Shown here piece after piece: positions 22,726 through 33,754 of a stretch of 39,729 nt of DNA. The stretch covers positions 77,672 through 117,400 of the forward strand of contig WELA01006423.1 of NCBI GenBank assembly GCA_009602735.1, given 5' to 3'. The notes under the pieces are model-generated. The model ran no database searches. It saw nothing but the letters and a program-made list of their open reading frames with translations, and was not told where the DNA came from. The position numbers and the translations under genes were made by a program. Each line of letters opens with the position of its first letter. Within the stretch, counting starts at the first letter, position 1. This DNA comes from Mesotaenium endlicherianum. Taxonomy: Eukaryota; Streptophyta; Zygnematophyceae; Zygnematales; Mesotaeniaceae.

Positions 22726-25700
22726 TCAGCTGCCCGAGCAAGGCCCCTTCCCGCTCTCCTGCTGCTCCAGGATCTGCACCTCGGCAAACACCGACATGAC
22801 GCCGTTGTTGAAGTAGCGGCTGTTGTCCTGCACCACCTCGGACCAGGGCCTCCCCAGGATGTTGGAGTAGCCCCAGTTGCTGGCGTTGCGGCCGAACCCC
22901 TTGGTGACGCGGTCGCGCAGGTAGTCAAACTGGCCCTCGGGCCACCGCTTGGCGTAGAAGATGAAGCTCACCTGCAGCGCGCACCAGCAGGAGCGGACAC
23001 ACGCGGACAAACCCGACTGCATGAGAACGGCGGATCCGGTTGCACTTGACAATTCTTCTTGTCTTTAAACTACCAGAGACAACCGGAGTTGCATTGAAGG
23101 CACACGGGGGGGTGCACGGGCCCCAAAGATGCACGATAGCACCAGACTGCATGCGGACGGCGGACCTGACTGTGTTGGCGCTCTTCAAAGCCTCATTTGA
23201 AGAGTGTCAGAATCGCATCATAGGGGGTTGATAGGTTGCTGCCATGCACACACTCTCCCTGAGCAAGTGCAGAAGCCGATTGCTGGAAACCAAACTCCTG
23301 CACGCGCCGCGCCCCCAGTCCTCCTACCACCTAGCAGACGCAGAAGCCGAAGCAGCAGAAGAAGCCAAAGCAGCAGCAGTGCCAGCATTTACAAAGATTG
23401 ATGAAGAGGGACAAGAAGCTGCTCAGAACACAGGATGCAGTGCGTGAAATACTTGCGCAGAAAGTCAATTGGCCAGGGAGGATGGGGGGGGTCGAGGGGG
23501 AAGGCAAGAGAGAGACAGGTGGCAGAGGGTGAGAGGGAGAATGGGGGTAAAGAAGACTGACAGTGTCGGGTACCTGGATCTCGGGTTGAACGCTGTGGTT
23601 GTTCTCCAGGTGCAGGTGGATGTCCAGCGTCTCCGTGCCGTCGTCTCTCCTGCCGTGCCTGGCCGACAAGTAGAACCGCTTCCCGCCGATGCCAAATGTC
23701 GCCGATTCGACGGTTGCAGAGACCGCCAGCGTCTGTCACGTGGAGGGGGAGGAGTAGGAGAAGTAGCAGGACGAGAGAGCAGGACGAGCGAGGAGAATTA
23801 GGGCCAGAATCGTGCAGTTGAGCAGGGAGGAGGAGGAGGGAAAGGGGCAATCCTGCTGATGACTACGCGCTCTTCTACAGGGACTGCAAGGGCAGTAGAG
23901 GGCTTCTTGGAAAACTGCTCCGAGAGGGGGGTGGCATCGATTTGTTGCCTGCCCCTGCTTCTCTACAGCACTTTTAAAGAAGCACCTGAGACAAAGCGTG
24001 CACTAGAGAGGTGCCCAGGGGACATGACGTGAAGCGATCGACAACTGTTTCCAATACAGGCCCATAAGCACCACAAGAGCAGGCAGACAGCAAGACAAGA
24101 AGTCAGGCAGGCTGACAGAGGGCAGAAGCAGGCAGGCAGGCAGGCAGGCTGGCAGGCAGGCGGGCAGGAAGGGCAAGCAGGCAGCATCTGCTTGCAGGTC
24201 TGCCCGTCCTCAGAGACCGCACAAGCACGCGTTTGGACAGAAGGCCGGTGGCACGCTTGGTTGCCACGAGGCCAAGTGTGGCACGACACGCGCACACACT
24301 GCACGCACTTCCACTCCTGCCTGCACACAGGAGAGAAAAGAACCTCAAAGACGGGGGGGGGAGGAGTGCGCTGCCTTAAGGGGCAGCATGGGGGGCGCGC
24401 GAGCGCAAGCGGCGGCGTGCGCACACCTGGAACTTGTCGAGGTGGATGTCAAAGTAGACGTGGCCCACGGAGTTGCGGTTCCAGCGGCGCTGCCAGAAGC
24501 GGCGGTGGGGCGCGTCGTTCATGAGGCGCAGGCGGCGCACCAGAGAGTAGGAGCGAAACCACGCGGCCTCCTTGACGAGCGCGCCGCACTCGGGCCCCTC
24601 CATTTCGGGCGCCTTGAGCACCACGTCCTCCAGGTCGTCGCCCGTCATCAGCGGGAAGCGCACGTGCTCCGCCAGCCGCGCCGCCGCCCGCCTGCGCAAA
24701 CACTTGGGAGAAGGACAGCACACATCACGTTGCCCCATAAGTGGTCTGCATGCGTGCGCTGAGAGGGGCGGGGAGTGGAGGCTAGTAGAGGGGCGCAAAA
24801 GCGCGAGAATGTCACCGGGGAGGAAGGGAGGCATGAAAGGGAGAGACAAGGGACAGGGAGAGAGAGGATAGGGGAAGGGGAAGAAAGGGGGGGGCAGGGG
24901 ATGAAAATAGGCAGGGGGTATGCGCACACCGGCGCGTGTCGAGGTCGTCAAAGTGGCGGCGCAGCCACTCGAGCATGGCGGCGAAGGCCGTGTGCTCGTC
25001 GCGCACGTTGAGCTCGTCGCTGGCCAGCAGCGTCTGCACGCCCACCAGCGGCAGCTCCAGGAACTCGTCGCCGCGGAACACGCGCTCCAGGTCGCGGAAC
25101 TGCCCCACCAAAAACACGCGGCTCTTCTCCAGCAGCTCCAGCACGCCGCGGTGCGCGTGCATGCTGTCGGGCAGGCTGAGGTAGAGGCAGGCAGTGGCTG
25201 TCGTCATGGGCAGGCTGGCCAGACGCTCCAAGCAGATCTTCATGCACGACGCCACGCCAAACTTGTCGGCCACCAGAAACATCTTGATGATGTCCTCGGG
25301 GTCGCTTTCCGCGTCCATCACGTCGCCTGCCGGGCGGCGCCGCCACGTCATCATCACCGCACACCCACCGGACCGAGTCAACGACTTTTGACTGCGACTA
25401 GTGACCATCTAAGTCTGTGACAGACAGGACAAGAGAGCACATGCAGGTGGATAAGGTAGGGCGATACATATTATTCAAACAGAGCCCTACTTGGCTCTGG
25501 CCCCCAAGGATAAAAACACCGGGGAGCCGCCCACCCACCCCATTCGCACTCCATCTTACCCTACCCCACCCTTGCACCCGAGAATGTATACCTGCAAGAG
25601 AAGGCGCCGTGAAGCTGAGCCCAGAAAGTGTGCCCCCAAGTTTCAGAGGAAGATGGACCAGGAACTGACAGGTGTCAGCAGGGGACTGCTGCACAGGCTC

Positions 25701-26737
25701 GAGTGGCCGGCAGCTTCCCATCACGCTGCTCTTAATGGACCCATGCCTGGATGGGATTGCTGGGACACCATCGGCAAAGCAAACAAACAATAACAGGGGA
25801 GCGTCGGAGTGCGTGCATCTTTCCTAAGGCTGCCAAGTGTCATGCGGGCACACTGTTAAGGAAGGCAAGGGCGGGGCTGGAAGGGTGTAGGGCAAGTACC
25901 AGTATAAATAAAGCGCAGCAGGTTGATCACAGGAGTCTCCTCTGCTCACACAGAGACACACACACACACGCACGCGCGTGTTGCACGTGAGAGAAGCAGG
26001 TCAGCGGTCGTGGATAAGGGTCACAAAAGTTTCAGAATGCTGGACACAGAGGTGCTGCTGCAAGAGGGCCCGCTACATAGCCCCACGCTGCTGGCTGACA
26101 GAGGCCTTGGGTAACTACACCCTGCCCCAGGAGGGCTTCACGCTGTCAAAGTACTCAGCCCATCAGCACAACCAAAGGGTACTGTGGCAAAGGGTACTGC
26201 GGCCTCCTTCCCAGGAGGCACACACACGCACACACGCCCGCGCTTGGCACACCCGCAGCTAGGGAGATACGACCTTGACGCCAAGAGGAGGAGCACTCAG
26301 CAGCCAACTGAGCCTGAAGGGAAAGGAGGAGGGGAGGAGGGGAGAGGTGGTGGGGCGGGGAGGGAAGACAGAGAGGGAGAGGGGCAGTAGAAAACAGGCG
26401 AGGGGGGGGGACGTCAACGGCGGGGAAGAAAAGGAGGGAGAGGGGGAGTAGCAGCACGAGGGGCCCAGAGGGGAAGGGGGGCAAGAGAGAGGCTGGCAGG
26501 GGCAGCGGCGCACCCTCGGGCGTGACGTTGAGGATGACGGGGCCGCTGTTCTGCACGTGCTCCTTGAGGCCGCACGTGAAGAGCGTCTTGAAGAAGGACG
26601 ACTTGGCCGCCAGCACCACGGAGCTCAGGTGCAGCGAGATGCTCCTCCCGCTGCTGCTGGGCGGCTGCTTTGCGGGCGATGGCGGCGGCTGCGTCACCGG
26701 GGACCCCCCAGCAAGCTGGCCTAGCTGCTGCTGAAGC

Positions 26738-26775
<38 letters not shown>

Positions 26776-28050
26776 TTGCTGCACGGCCGCTTGGTCTGGG
26801 CTGCCTGAGGAGAGACATAGTGGCAGAACGTGGAGGATGAGAGAGTCGCATTGCTGGCCGCTAGGAATGACAGCACTCTTCTTACTGCTGCTGCTTGAGC
26901 TGCAGCTGCACGGCCGCTTGGTCCAGAGTGCCCAGAGAGATGAGGGAGCACGGAGTGGAGGATGAAGGCAAAGGAGGACGAATGGAGTGCACTGCTGGGT
27001 ACTGGGGATAACAGCGCTCTGAACGACGGACGAACAGGTGCAGCCAACCGTGGCACACCCCACCGCTGAGGACGATGCCATGTGTAAGAAGCTCAAGCAG
27101 CGGCTAACTCAAGGCCTGCTTGCTCGCAAGGGCAGCAGACGTGGCATGAAGGCCTCTAATTTTTGGGGTGGAGGAGGGGTTGGGTGGGGTGGAGATAGAG
27201 CATCATTGTGAGCATGTAATTGTGCAGGCGCATATCTGCTATCTGTCTGCTCGCAGGCACACACACATGTGCGCGCATGGGTGTAGGTTTGTGTGTGGGA
27301 GTGCGTGTACATGTGCGCGTGTGTGTGTGCGTGTGTATGTTCTGCCAGCTCTCTGACAACAGCCGCAGCTTTGACCTGTATTTTCCATCCACACCCTTAC
27401 ATGCCTGCTGCTGTTGCTGCTGCAGCTGCCACCACCCATCACATACCATCCAAGCGTGCATCCTCTGCAGAACCACAAGCGCAGCAGCCCAATCTGGCCG
27501 CCAGCAAAGTTGCTGCCAATGCTGACGCTGCATGTCTAGTCAGCACCAGCGTCGATGGGAAGCGCACACGTGCCCCCCTCGCAACGCATGAACATGCGGG
27601 GCAGAGCAGAGAAAGAGTGCGGCAAACCTAGACAAAATCCAGGCGGATCAGAGAGAGAGTGCGGCGCACCTGGACGGTATTCCAGGGACCTGATGAGCGA
27701 CTTGTTGATGCCATCGGCTATTCCCACTCCCCCTCCCCCTCCTCCAGCTGCTGCTGCTGCTGCTGATGACGATGTGCCGCCGATGCCACTGCCGCTAGTG
27801 CTGGCGCCGCCGCCGCTGCTGCTGCTGCTGGCACTTGCCTTGCTGGCATCGTCGTCGCCCTCACTCACGTGCTGCGGCCCCTCATCGTACGACACAATCT
27901 GCAGCTTCACCACTCGATCTGTACCACCACCACCACCACCACCACCACCACTTCCAGCCTCAGTGCCATCGCCAGCCCCAGCCCCAGCACCAGCCCCTCC
28001 GCCGCATGAACGAGCAAAGCCCCGGCAAATCACACACGATGACGACCCTT
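22726..28050 (-). CDS. BTB-BACK protein, POB1/LRB-like, 5' end uncertain
   Basis: POB1/LRB proteins are CUL3 ubiquitin-ligase adaptors; in Arabidopsis they act in the nucleus on light-signalling factors. Minus-strand exons in transcript order: about 28050-27670 (5' limit unsure), 26804-26514, 25941-25900, 25326-24930, 24691-24427, 23732-23574, 22971-22726. All phases close; the last six exons give 466 residues. The BTB fold is seen as SISLHLSSVVLAAKSSFFKT, then the 42-base exon (EETPVINLLRFIYTG), then VMDAESDPEDIIKMFLVADK and FGVASCMKICLERLASLPMT. The BACK part follows (LPLVGVQTLLASDELNVRDE; RAAARLAEHVRFPLMTGDDL). The C-terminal region ends with VSFIFYAKRW, GYSNILGRPWSEVVQDNSRY and FNNGVMSVFAEVQI, matching the end of POB1. 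A long Gln tract precedes the BTB domain. The first visible exon encodes Gly/Ser/Ala-rich sequence around RVVKLQIVSYDEG; I did not find a convincing start codon, and earlier exons may lie upstream or in the gap at 28368-28813. Confidence 0.85.
25900..25941 (-). other. 42-base internal exon of the BTB gene
   Basis: Minus strand: GTGAGCAG precedes the exon and GTACTTG follows it. It enters in phase 1 (G|AG = Glu) and leaves in phase 1 (G|GC = Gly). It encodes the helix EETPVINLLRFIYTG, which lies between NVTPE of the previous exon and DVMDAESDP of the next, exactly where POB1-type BTB domains carry a helix ending FMY. Skipping it keeps the frame but removes that helix. Confidence 0.85.
26719..26780 (-). 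repeat. Polyglutamine-coding CAG/CAA tract in BTB gene
   Basis: On the minus strand mixed CAG and CAA codons encode about twenty Gln residues with a few Leu just upstream of the BTB domain, in exon 26804-26514. The mixed codons suggest a tract kept at the protein level, though this is inference. Confidence 0.85.
26781..27015 (-). repeat. Diverged tandem duplication spanning an exon start
   Basis: Unit A (26781-26874) holds the 3' end of an intron and the start of exon 26804-26514. Unit B (26908-27015) is a diverged copy lying further inside the same intron. Both encode DQAAVQ on the minus strand and share the 14 bases ACGGCCGCTTGGTC on the plus strand. In unit B the acceptor AG of unit A (CTCAG) is replaced by sequence without AG (CTCTGG), so that copy looks non-functional. 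Confidence 0.7.
27919..27952 (-). repeat. (CCA)n run coding polyglycine
   Basis: A run of about ten CCA units on the plus strand reads as a Gly tract (GGT codons) on the minus strand, in the first visible exon of the BTB gene. It is part of a wider Gly/Ser/Ala-rich stretch. Confidence 0.8.
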
Positions 28051-28367
28051 GATGAGAAGCTGCAACCACTACAACGGTAATGACATGAGAGATAAAGTGC
28101 ATGCATATCTTCCACCCCGCCCCCATCCCTCTCCCCTCCTCTCCTCTTGAGGGCTGCCTCCTGCGCATGTGGGCAGCGCACAGAGAGGGAGAGAGACCCT
28201 GACTGCTTGCACATGCCCAGACAAGGGGGAACCAACTTGTCAGCCAAATCACAGTGGAGGGAAGTCGGTAGGCCACAGCCTATGAAGTTAACTGGCAGGA
28301 GGAGCAGGGGCAGAAAACATGTAGGCACAGGGTTCTCTCACGAACCATCCCAAAGGGGGGGGGGGGG

Positions 28368-28813
28368 NNNNNNNNNNNNNNNNNNNNNNNNNNNNNNNNN
28401 NNNNNNNNNNNNNNNNNNNNNNNNNNNNNNNNNNNNNNNNNNNNNNNNNNNNNNNNNNNNNNNNNNNNNNNNNNNNNNNNNNNNNNNNNNNNNNNNNNNN
28501 NNNNNNNNNNNNNNNNNNNNNNNNNNNNNNNNNNNNNNNNNNNNNNNNNNNNNNNNNNNNNNNNNNNNNNNNNNNNNNNNNNNNNNNNNNNNNNNNNNNN
28601 NNNNNNNNNNNNNNNNNNNNNNNNNNNNNNNNNNNNNNNNNNNNNNNNNNNNNNNNNNNNNNNNNNNNNNNNNNNNNNNNNNNNNNNNNNNNNNNNNNNN
28701 NNNNNNNNNNNNNNNNNNNNNNNNNNNNNNNNNNNNNNNNNNNNNNNNNNNNNNNNNNNNNNNNNNNNNNNNNNNNNNNNNNNNNNNNNNNNNNNNNNNN
28801 NNNNNNNNNNNNN
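28368..28813. other. Assembly gap (N run)
   Basis: About 446 N, preceded by twelve or more G and followed by seven C. It lies just upstream of the first recognised exon of the BTB gene and may hide part of it. Confidence 0.98.
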
Positions 28814-29720
28814 CCCCCCCTTTTAACCCCCCCCAAAGACCACCCCTTTCTGCCCTCTCCCTCAATTCCCCATTGTGCAGGAGAAAGCTGACTGACGCTC
28901 CGAGGTGCTGCTGCCCAGCCTATCGCAACTTGAGCCTGAGGCCAGACCAGATCAGACCACAGACACACTACACCATGCGTGCAAAGCATCCCAAAGGCCG
29001 GCTCTCTAATATGATGTGAACTGAGCCCCATTTTCCCTGACCGGAAGACAGCGTGGGACTCAACAAAGTTGCATGCCCGCCAGGAGAGAGGGTGGGGGAG
29101 AGGGAAGGGGGGAGCACAGGCACTGGCCAAGCACTGTGGGACTATACTGGCTGGACTATACTGGCTCCTACCCCCTCTCCCTCCTCATCTCCCAGAACTA
29201 CTTCAACAGGCACATGGCACCTCCATCCAGGAGGATGCAAGCACACTGACAGGTTGAGCATGTCAGCTCCAGCAGTGCCGTGGCGTGAGGCTGAAGGCTT
29301 TACCTGATGTAGGGCTCCTTGTCAGATCTGCTTTTCGCACTGGAGGGCGATGACTTCATCACGTGCAGCCCCCTGCTGCCGCTGCTGCTCTATACCTTGG
29401 CACCTGCACATGCCACATCAGCGCAGCGTTTGCAGGCAGCAAAGAGATTTGACCAACAGAATATGCAGATGTCCTATGGGGTCAAACAATGATCAAGAAT
29501 TGGGTTTTCCTTAGTGAGTCAATGTCGGGACACACTTTCATGTCCCATGTGGCATGGCATGACTTGATGAATGTGCCTGCACCATATGTACACATGCCAT
29601 GCCGGAGGATTCTTTGCTGCAACTCTGCTATGTGCTTGCTAAGTAACCCATATTATACAAAAGAACCTGACACTGTACCCACCCTCCCAAGGTAGCCCCC
29701 AAGAAAGTTTTTCACCTGAA

Positions 29721-29783
29721 CCAGACAGACAACATAGATTTCAACGTCCCCCCAGACAGACAACACAGACTACAACGTCCCCC
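29721..29783 (+). repeat. Tandem duplication, about 31 bp x 2
   Basis: Two copies read CCAGACAGACAACA(T/C)AGA followed by a variable base or two and CAACGTCCCC. They lie in the intergenic region next to a pyrimidine-rich tract. No function is visible. Confidence 0.85.
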
Positions 29784-29818
29784 CCTCCCACCGCCCCTCC
29801 CTTTCCTGCTAGGCTACA

Positions 29819-29846
29819 ATGAGGTTCCTTGAAGGTGGAACCTCAT
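29819..29846. repeat. Perfect 10-bp inverted repeat (hairpin)
   Basis: ATGAGGTTCC and GGAACCTCAT are exact reverse complements separated by eight bases. It could form a stable hairpin in DNA or RNA. It stands alone between pyrimidine-rich stretches and no gene is seen around it. Confidence 0.85.
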
Positions 29847-32800
29847 CTTCCCCCCCTCCCTCCCCCTCCCTCATCCTTCTGATTCCAAGCAGGGAGCGTC
29901 CTCTCATGACACGAACACTGGTCTCTGCTCTTATATATTGTGGAGGAACATAAATAGAAACATCAGAGCTCCTAGCGTACACAGGGGTGGCGGTCTAAAC
30001 GCCAAGAGGGTTGTCAAGGGACCCCATGCAGCAGCAAGAATCTGTCATAAGCCGCACCGCTGGCAGCAAAAATATGTCATAGAATCGCAGAGCTGCTTGA
30101 GACAACTGGTCCATTCTCAGTCCCTGGCCTGGGTCGTGGATACAATCAGTTGTTAGAATGCTTCAGTTCCTCTCTATCCATGAGTTCCTCGGATTGAGGA
30201 GAGCTAATGAACATAGGCCCTGAACAAGGAATGCCCTCTACTCTACACATCCACGCCTGATTCGCATGAAGTTGCTTCGTCCAGGCCACACAAGTCTCTC
30301 CTCGTCTTCTGACCTGATTACTGTTTTGACCACATTGGCCCATTCCCTAGTCTGCCAGCAACCCCATCAAGCACAACAGACCACGTTCTGCCTTCACTAC
30401 TAATTGACCACATGGGCTCACTAAATAGTCCCCGGATTACCACATCAAGTACTGTGCACCACGACTACATGGCACTTCATGATGCCGTGCGTGTACATAA
30501 TTAGGTCTAGACAGAAATATGCCACGTAGCATTTATAAATGCGTGTACATATGGTGGGTTCACATTGACAAGCTTACAATACATGCCTGAACTCCGAGGG
30601 ACCCTACCTTCTACTTTGCTGGGTGCTCGTGTGTTCAGGTCTGCTCCAGTTAAGAGTTCAAAGAACATCTCTCACATATGGTACAACAAGAGCGAACTGA
30701 GGTCCTGGATGAAGCTTGCTTGACCAGTTTCAAAGGACCGAAGTGCTGAATGATAAGGTCAAGGCTTGGGGTCAAAAGCAAAAGCCCACAAAACAGAAAC
30801 TCTCGATACATGGAGCATGCCCATTGAATCAACGGACAATCAAAGTGGCACTGACGCGGCCAAAAGCTGCAGTCACACATGAGCTGCCTAAGGACACGTG
30901 TAGCCACTAATGCCAGGTCTACCCCTCTCCCGCAGTCAAAGAGCAGACAGAGTCTCATCCACGTTACTCAGAGAACATTGCCCTGTTCTCATTTACTGAA
31001 CATTTTATAATCCCAGCTTTTCAGGGGTCCGCCAGTATACATGAGAAAAATTTCGTAGAATAGGATACTCAGTGCAAAGGCAAGCTGGACTCAGAGCGTG
31101 TCAAGTAATACTTTCAGAAGTCATTTGCATGCTTTTGAACAAAAGAAGGAAGAGTACAAGTTCAAGAGACCCTGTATGGAGAAAGGTGAGGTCAAAGTGA
31201 GGGGAGCGAAAATATGGCTATTAAGAAGCAATTTGACGAGCAGTCTTTTGAAGACGTGCCATACCAAAATCTAGAGCATGCATTGGTACAAGATAGCTAC
31301 TGGCGCAACGAAGCAGATACGCACCTTTCTGTATGCAAGGTAGGATAGTACTTCCAGCTTGGAGTGAGGTCCTTCCTCCCTTGCCGAATACAACTCAGTC
31401 AGAAGTACGCTCTGAAGAAGCCCAACACCGAGGAGTAGGTGAAAATAGTAATCCAACCCCTATTGGCCCACTATACTCCTAACCGATGAACAGAATGCTT
31501 CATTCTATTGCTGCTGTTCCGTGCAGGGCTATTACATGCACATCCGAAGCCTCCGTGCATGGAATTTCTTTTTCCCAACGAAGATAACCTCCGATTTGCG
31601 AATCCACATTTGCCTTCATCGCAGCTCCCGCACAGCAACCCGCAGCCAGGAACTCGGGGCCCGGCCAGTGAGGGGATCGATGCACTGACTTGCAGGCACT
31701 TTGGTGCTTGGAGGTGGTGCTTGGAAGGTGAAAAACGTTCTCCATCCCACTCCATCCCGCCCATCAAACCGTCGTTGATACGATATTTTTACATATAAAA
31801 TGCTGCGATCATCTCCTCCTCCGTGAGCGACGCGCATCTGAAGGCGTCGGTCTAGGTCAGGCATGAGCACGTATATGCAACTTGCAAGTACAGGCAAATT
31901 CAGGAGGTACGACAATTTCCAGTGTATTCAGAGTTATTCAGGAGGCCCGAGGAGGCCAGTAATCACCAGTGATGACACACGAGAGCTTGCGTTGATACAT
32001 TTTCGCACTTGAAAACGCTGTCCGCTGACCAGACCCTCGCTTCATAGCTTTTTGGGTGTTATTTGCTGTTTTGGATTTTAATTAACACGACTTCAAAAAT
32101 AGTAATAATTTTTTGTGGATGTCATATAAAATTCTGGTTTGAAAACGCAGCAGACACGTTTCACTCTCTCAATATTTTAAGTTCAAAATGTATAATCTCT
32201 ATGCAAATAAGTAAACTTCAAGACTCCATAGAAAACTCAATTCTTTCTCTCGAAGTCAGTTTCCAAGTCAGTCTAGTACTACTTAAGCAGCATGTAGCAG
32301 TCAATAAGTCATTGCAGTGCACACAGTGCATATAGTGCTACTCGAGCCCACCCACCCACCCCCTAGGAAGCTGAGAGAAGTAGGAAAAGCTGTCCATTAA
32401 GTAAAATTTAAAGCAGATGTAAAGCTAAGGCTAAAGAGTAAACACCAAATGTAGATTAGATAAGGTTAAAGGCAGTTTCAAAAGACCACGCGCACGTACT
32501 CAAAGTAGCACTTATACATTCCTAGTTTTATCCTATACTGTATAATTCTTGTCATTCATCTTTACATTTATTATGTGAAAATTTCTGCAAGTTTTCAAAC
32601 CAAACTTTGGAAACTCCTTCATGAAAAACGCCGTGGGATGTTATTATATGCGAAACAAGAATGCTAGGAAAAATTCTTCGATTGTTGTCGGATGTTCTCC
32701 GCAACTGTCCGAAACTCCTGACCATCGGCCAGAGGAATGTTTTGGAAATCCTCGAATTCTGTCGAATCAAGGGGCCTGCTAGGCTGAGTGAGGCTGAGAG

Positions 32801-33754
32801 TAGTGGAGATTGGTGGAAATGAGTGGGGGGGCTGGTGGACCCTAGACAGGAGTGCGCCTAAAGTCACCGAAGTCCGGAGTGTCCAGGAGTGCCCAGGAGT
32901 GGGGTGGCCTGGATGGCCTTGGGTGGCCGGGCGTAAACCTCAAGGAGCAATCATGAGTGCTCATAAGCACTCGTGAGCACTCGTGAGTTGTGAGCACCAA
33001 TAACATCCAATGGCATCTAATAGCATGTTATATTCGAGCCGTTGCAGTACGGTATGGTACGGTTATTGATGAGTATAGGCATTTGATAGGCATGCTCCCA
33101 TTCACACGCAACTTGATAACGTCCAAGTTCTTGTATAACTGTATGAACGTCAAGGACGTTTTATACTGCAGGCTCGTGTCACCCTGTTAAACGTTCGGAC
33201 GGGAGGAGCGGGCGTTGAACAGTTTAGCGGGAATTCACTGGGCTGTTGACTGGTCCATTATCGTCAACGGCTCCGACGTCAGAAAGGTTAGCCAGCGTCG
33301 ACCGTCGATTCCCGAACGGATAAATCTCATTCACGCAATACCAGCACAGCAGTATCCCTAGTTCGTATTGGTCATGAGGTGAGGAGACAGATACGGTTGC
33401 CTCTGTGCCTGCTCCATGCATACAATTCCAGGTGGATGATGTTGTGAGACAAAGCTGCATGTGCGCTAGTTTCCGGGGTAAGTAAACGCTACCACAGGCT
33501 CTGTGGAGTAGCCAAAACATGATGCCAATACTGCTTACATGATGCAGGTTTAGCATGTGCGTCATGCACATGCATTGGTAACGTGTAATATCGTGTATGT
33601 TGTTTCTGACGTGTCTAATGAGGAGGAGATGAAGGAGCTTGTGGTTATGACTTCTTGATCTCCGCACATATTTGCCTTAGTAGAAGATTAAGGGAAGCTT
33701 GGATGCAAGCTCGAACGTTAGACGTGAATATTGGAAGTTACTGGAGGGCAGGCC

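Larger units (their letters stand above)
28051..33754. other. Intergenic region, no supported gene
   Basis: Apart from the N run at 28368-28813 this 5.7 kb holds only short open frames without recognisable motifs on either strand. Pyrimidine-rich patches (about 29770-29880), short repeats and a hairpin are present. About 30400-33200 is AT-rich. The left part could contain 5' exons or the promoter of the minus-strand BTB gene, and the right part the promoter of the second PPR gene, since these two genes diverge here. Confidence 0.5.

Noticed and set aside
29819-29846. Hairpin as a bacterial-type terminator
   Set aside because: The window is eukaryotic, no T run follows and no gene ends here.
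33224-33667. A 147-codon minus-strand frame before the second PPR gene
   Set aside because: It has no recognisable motif, lies in the likely promoter of the PPR gene, and shows no splice or domain support.
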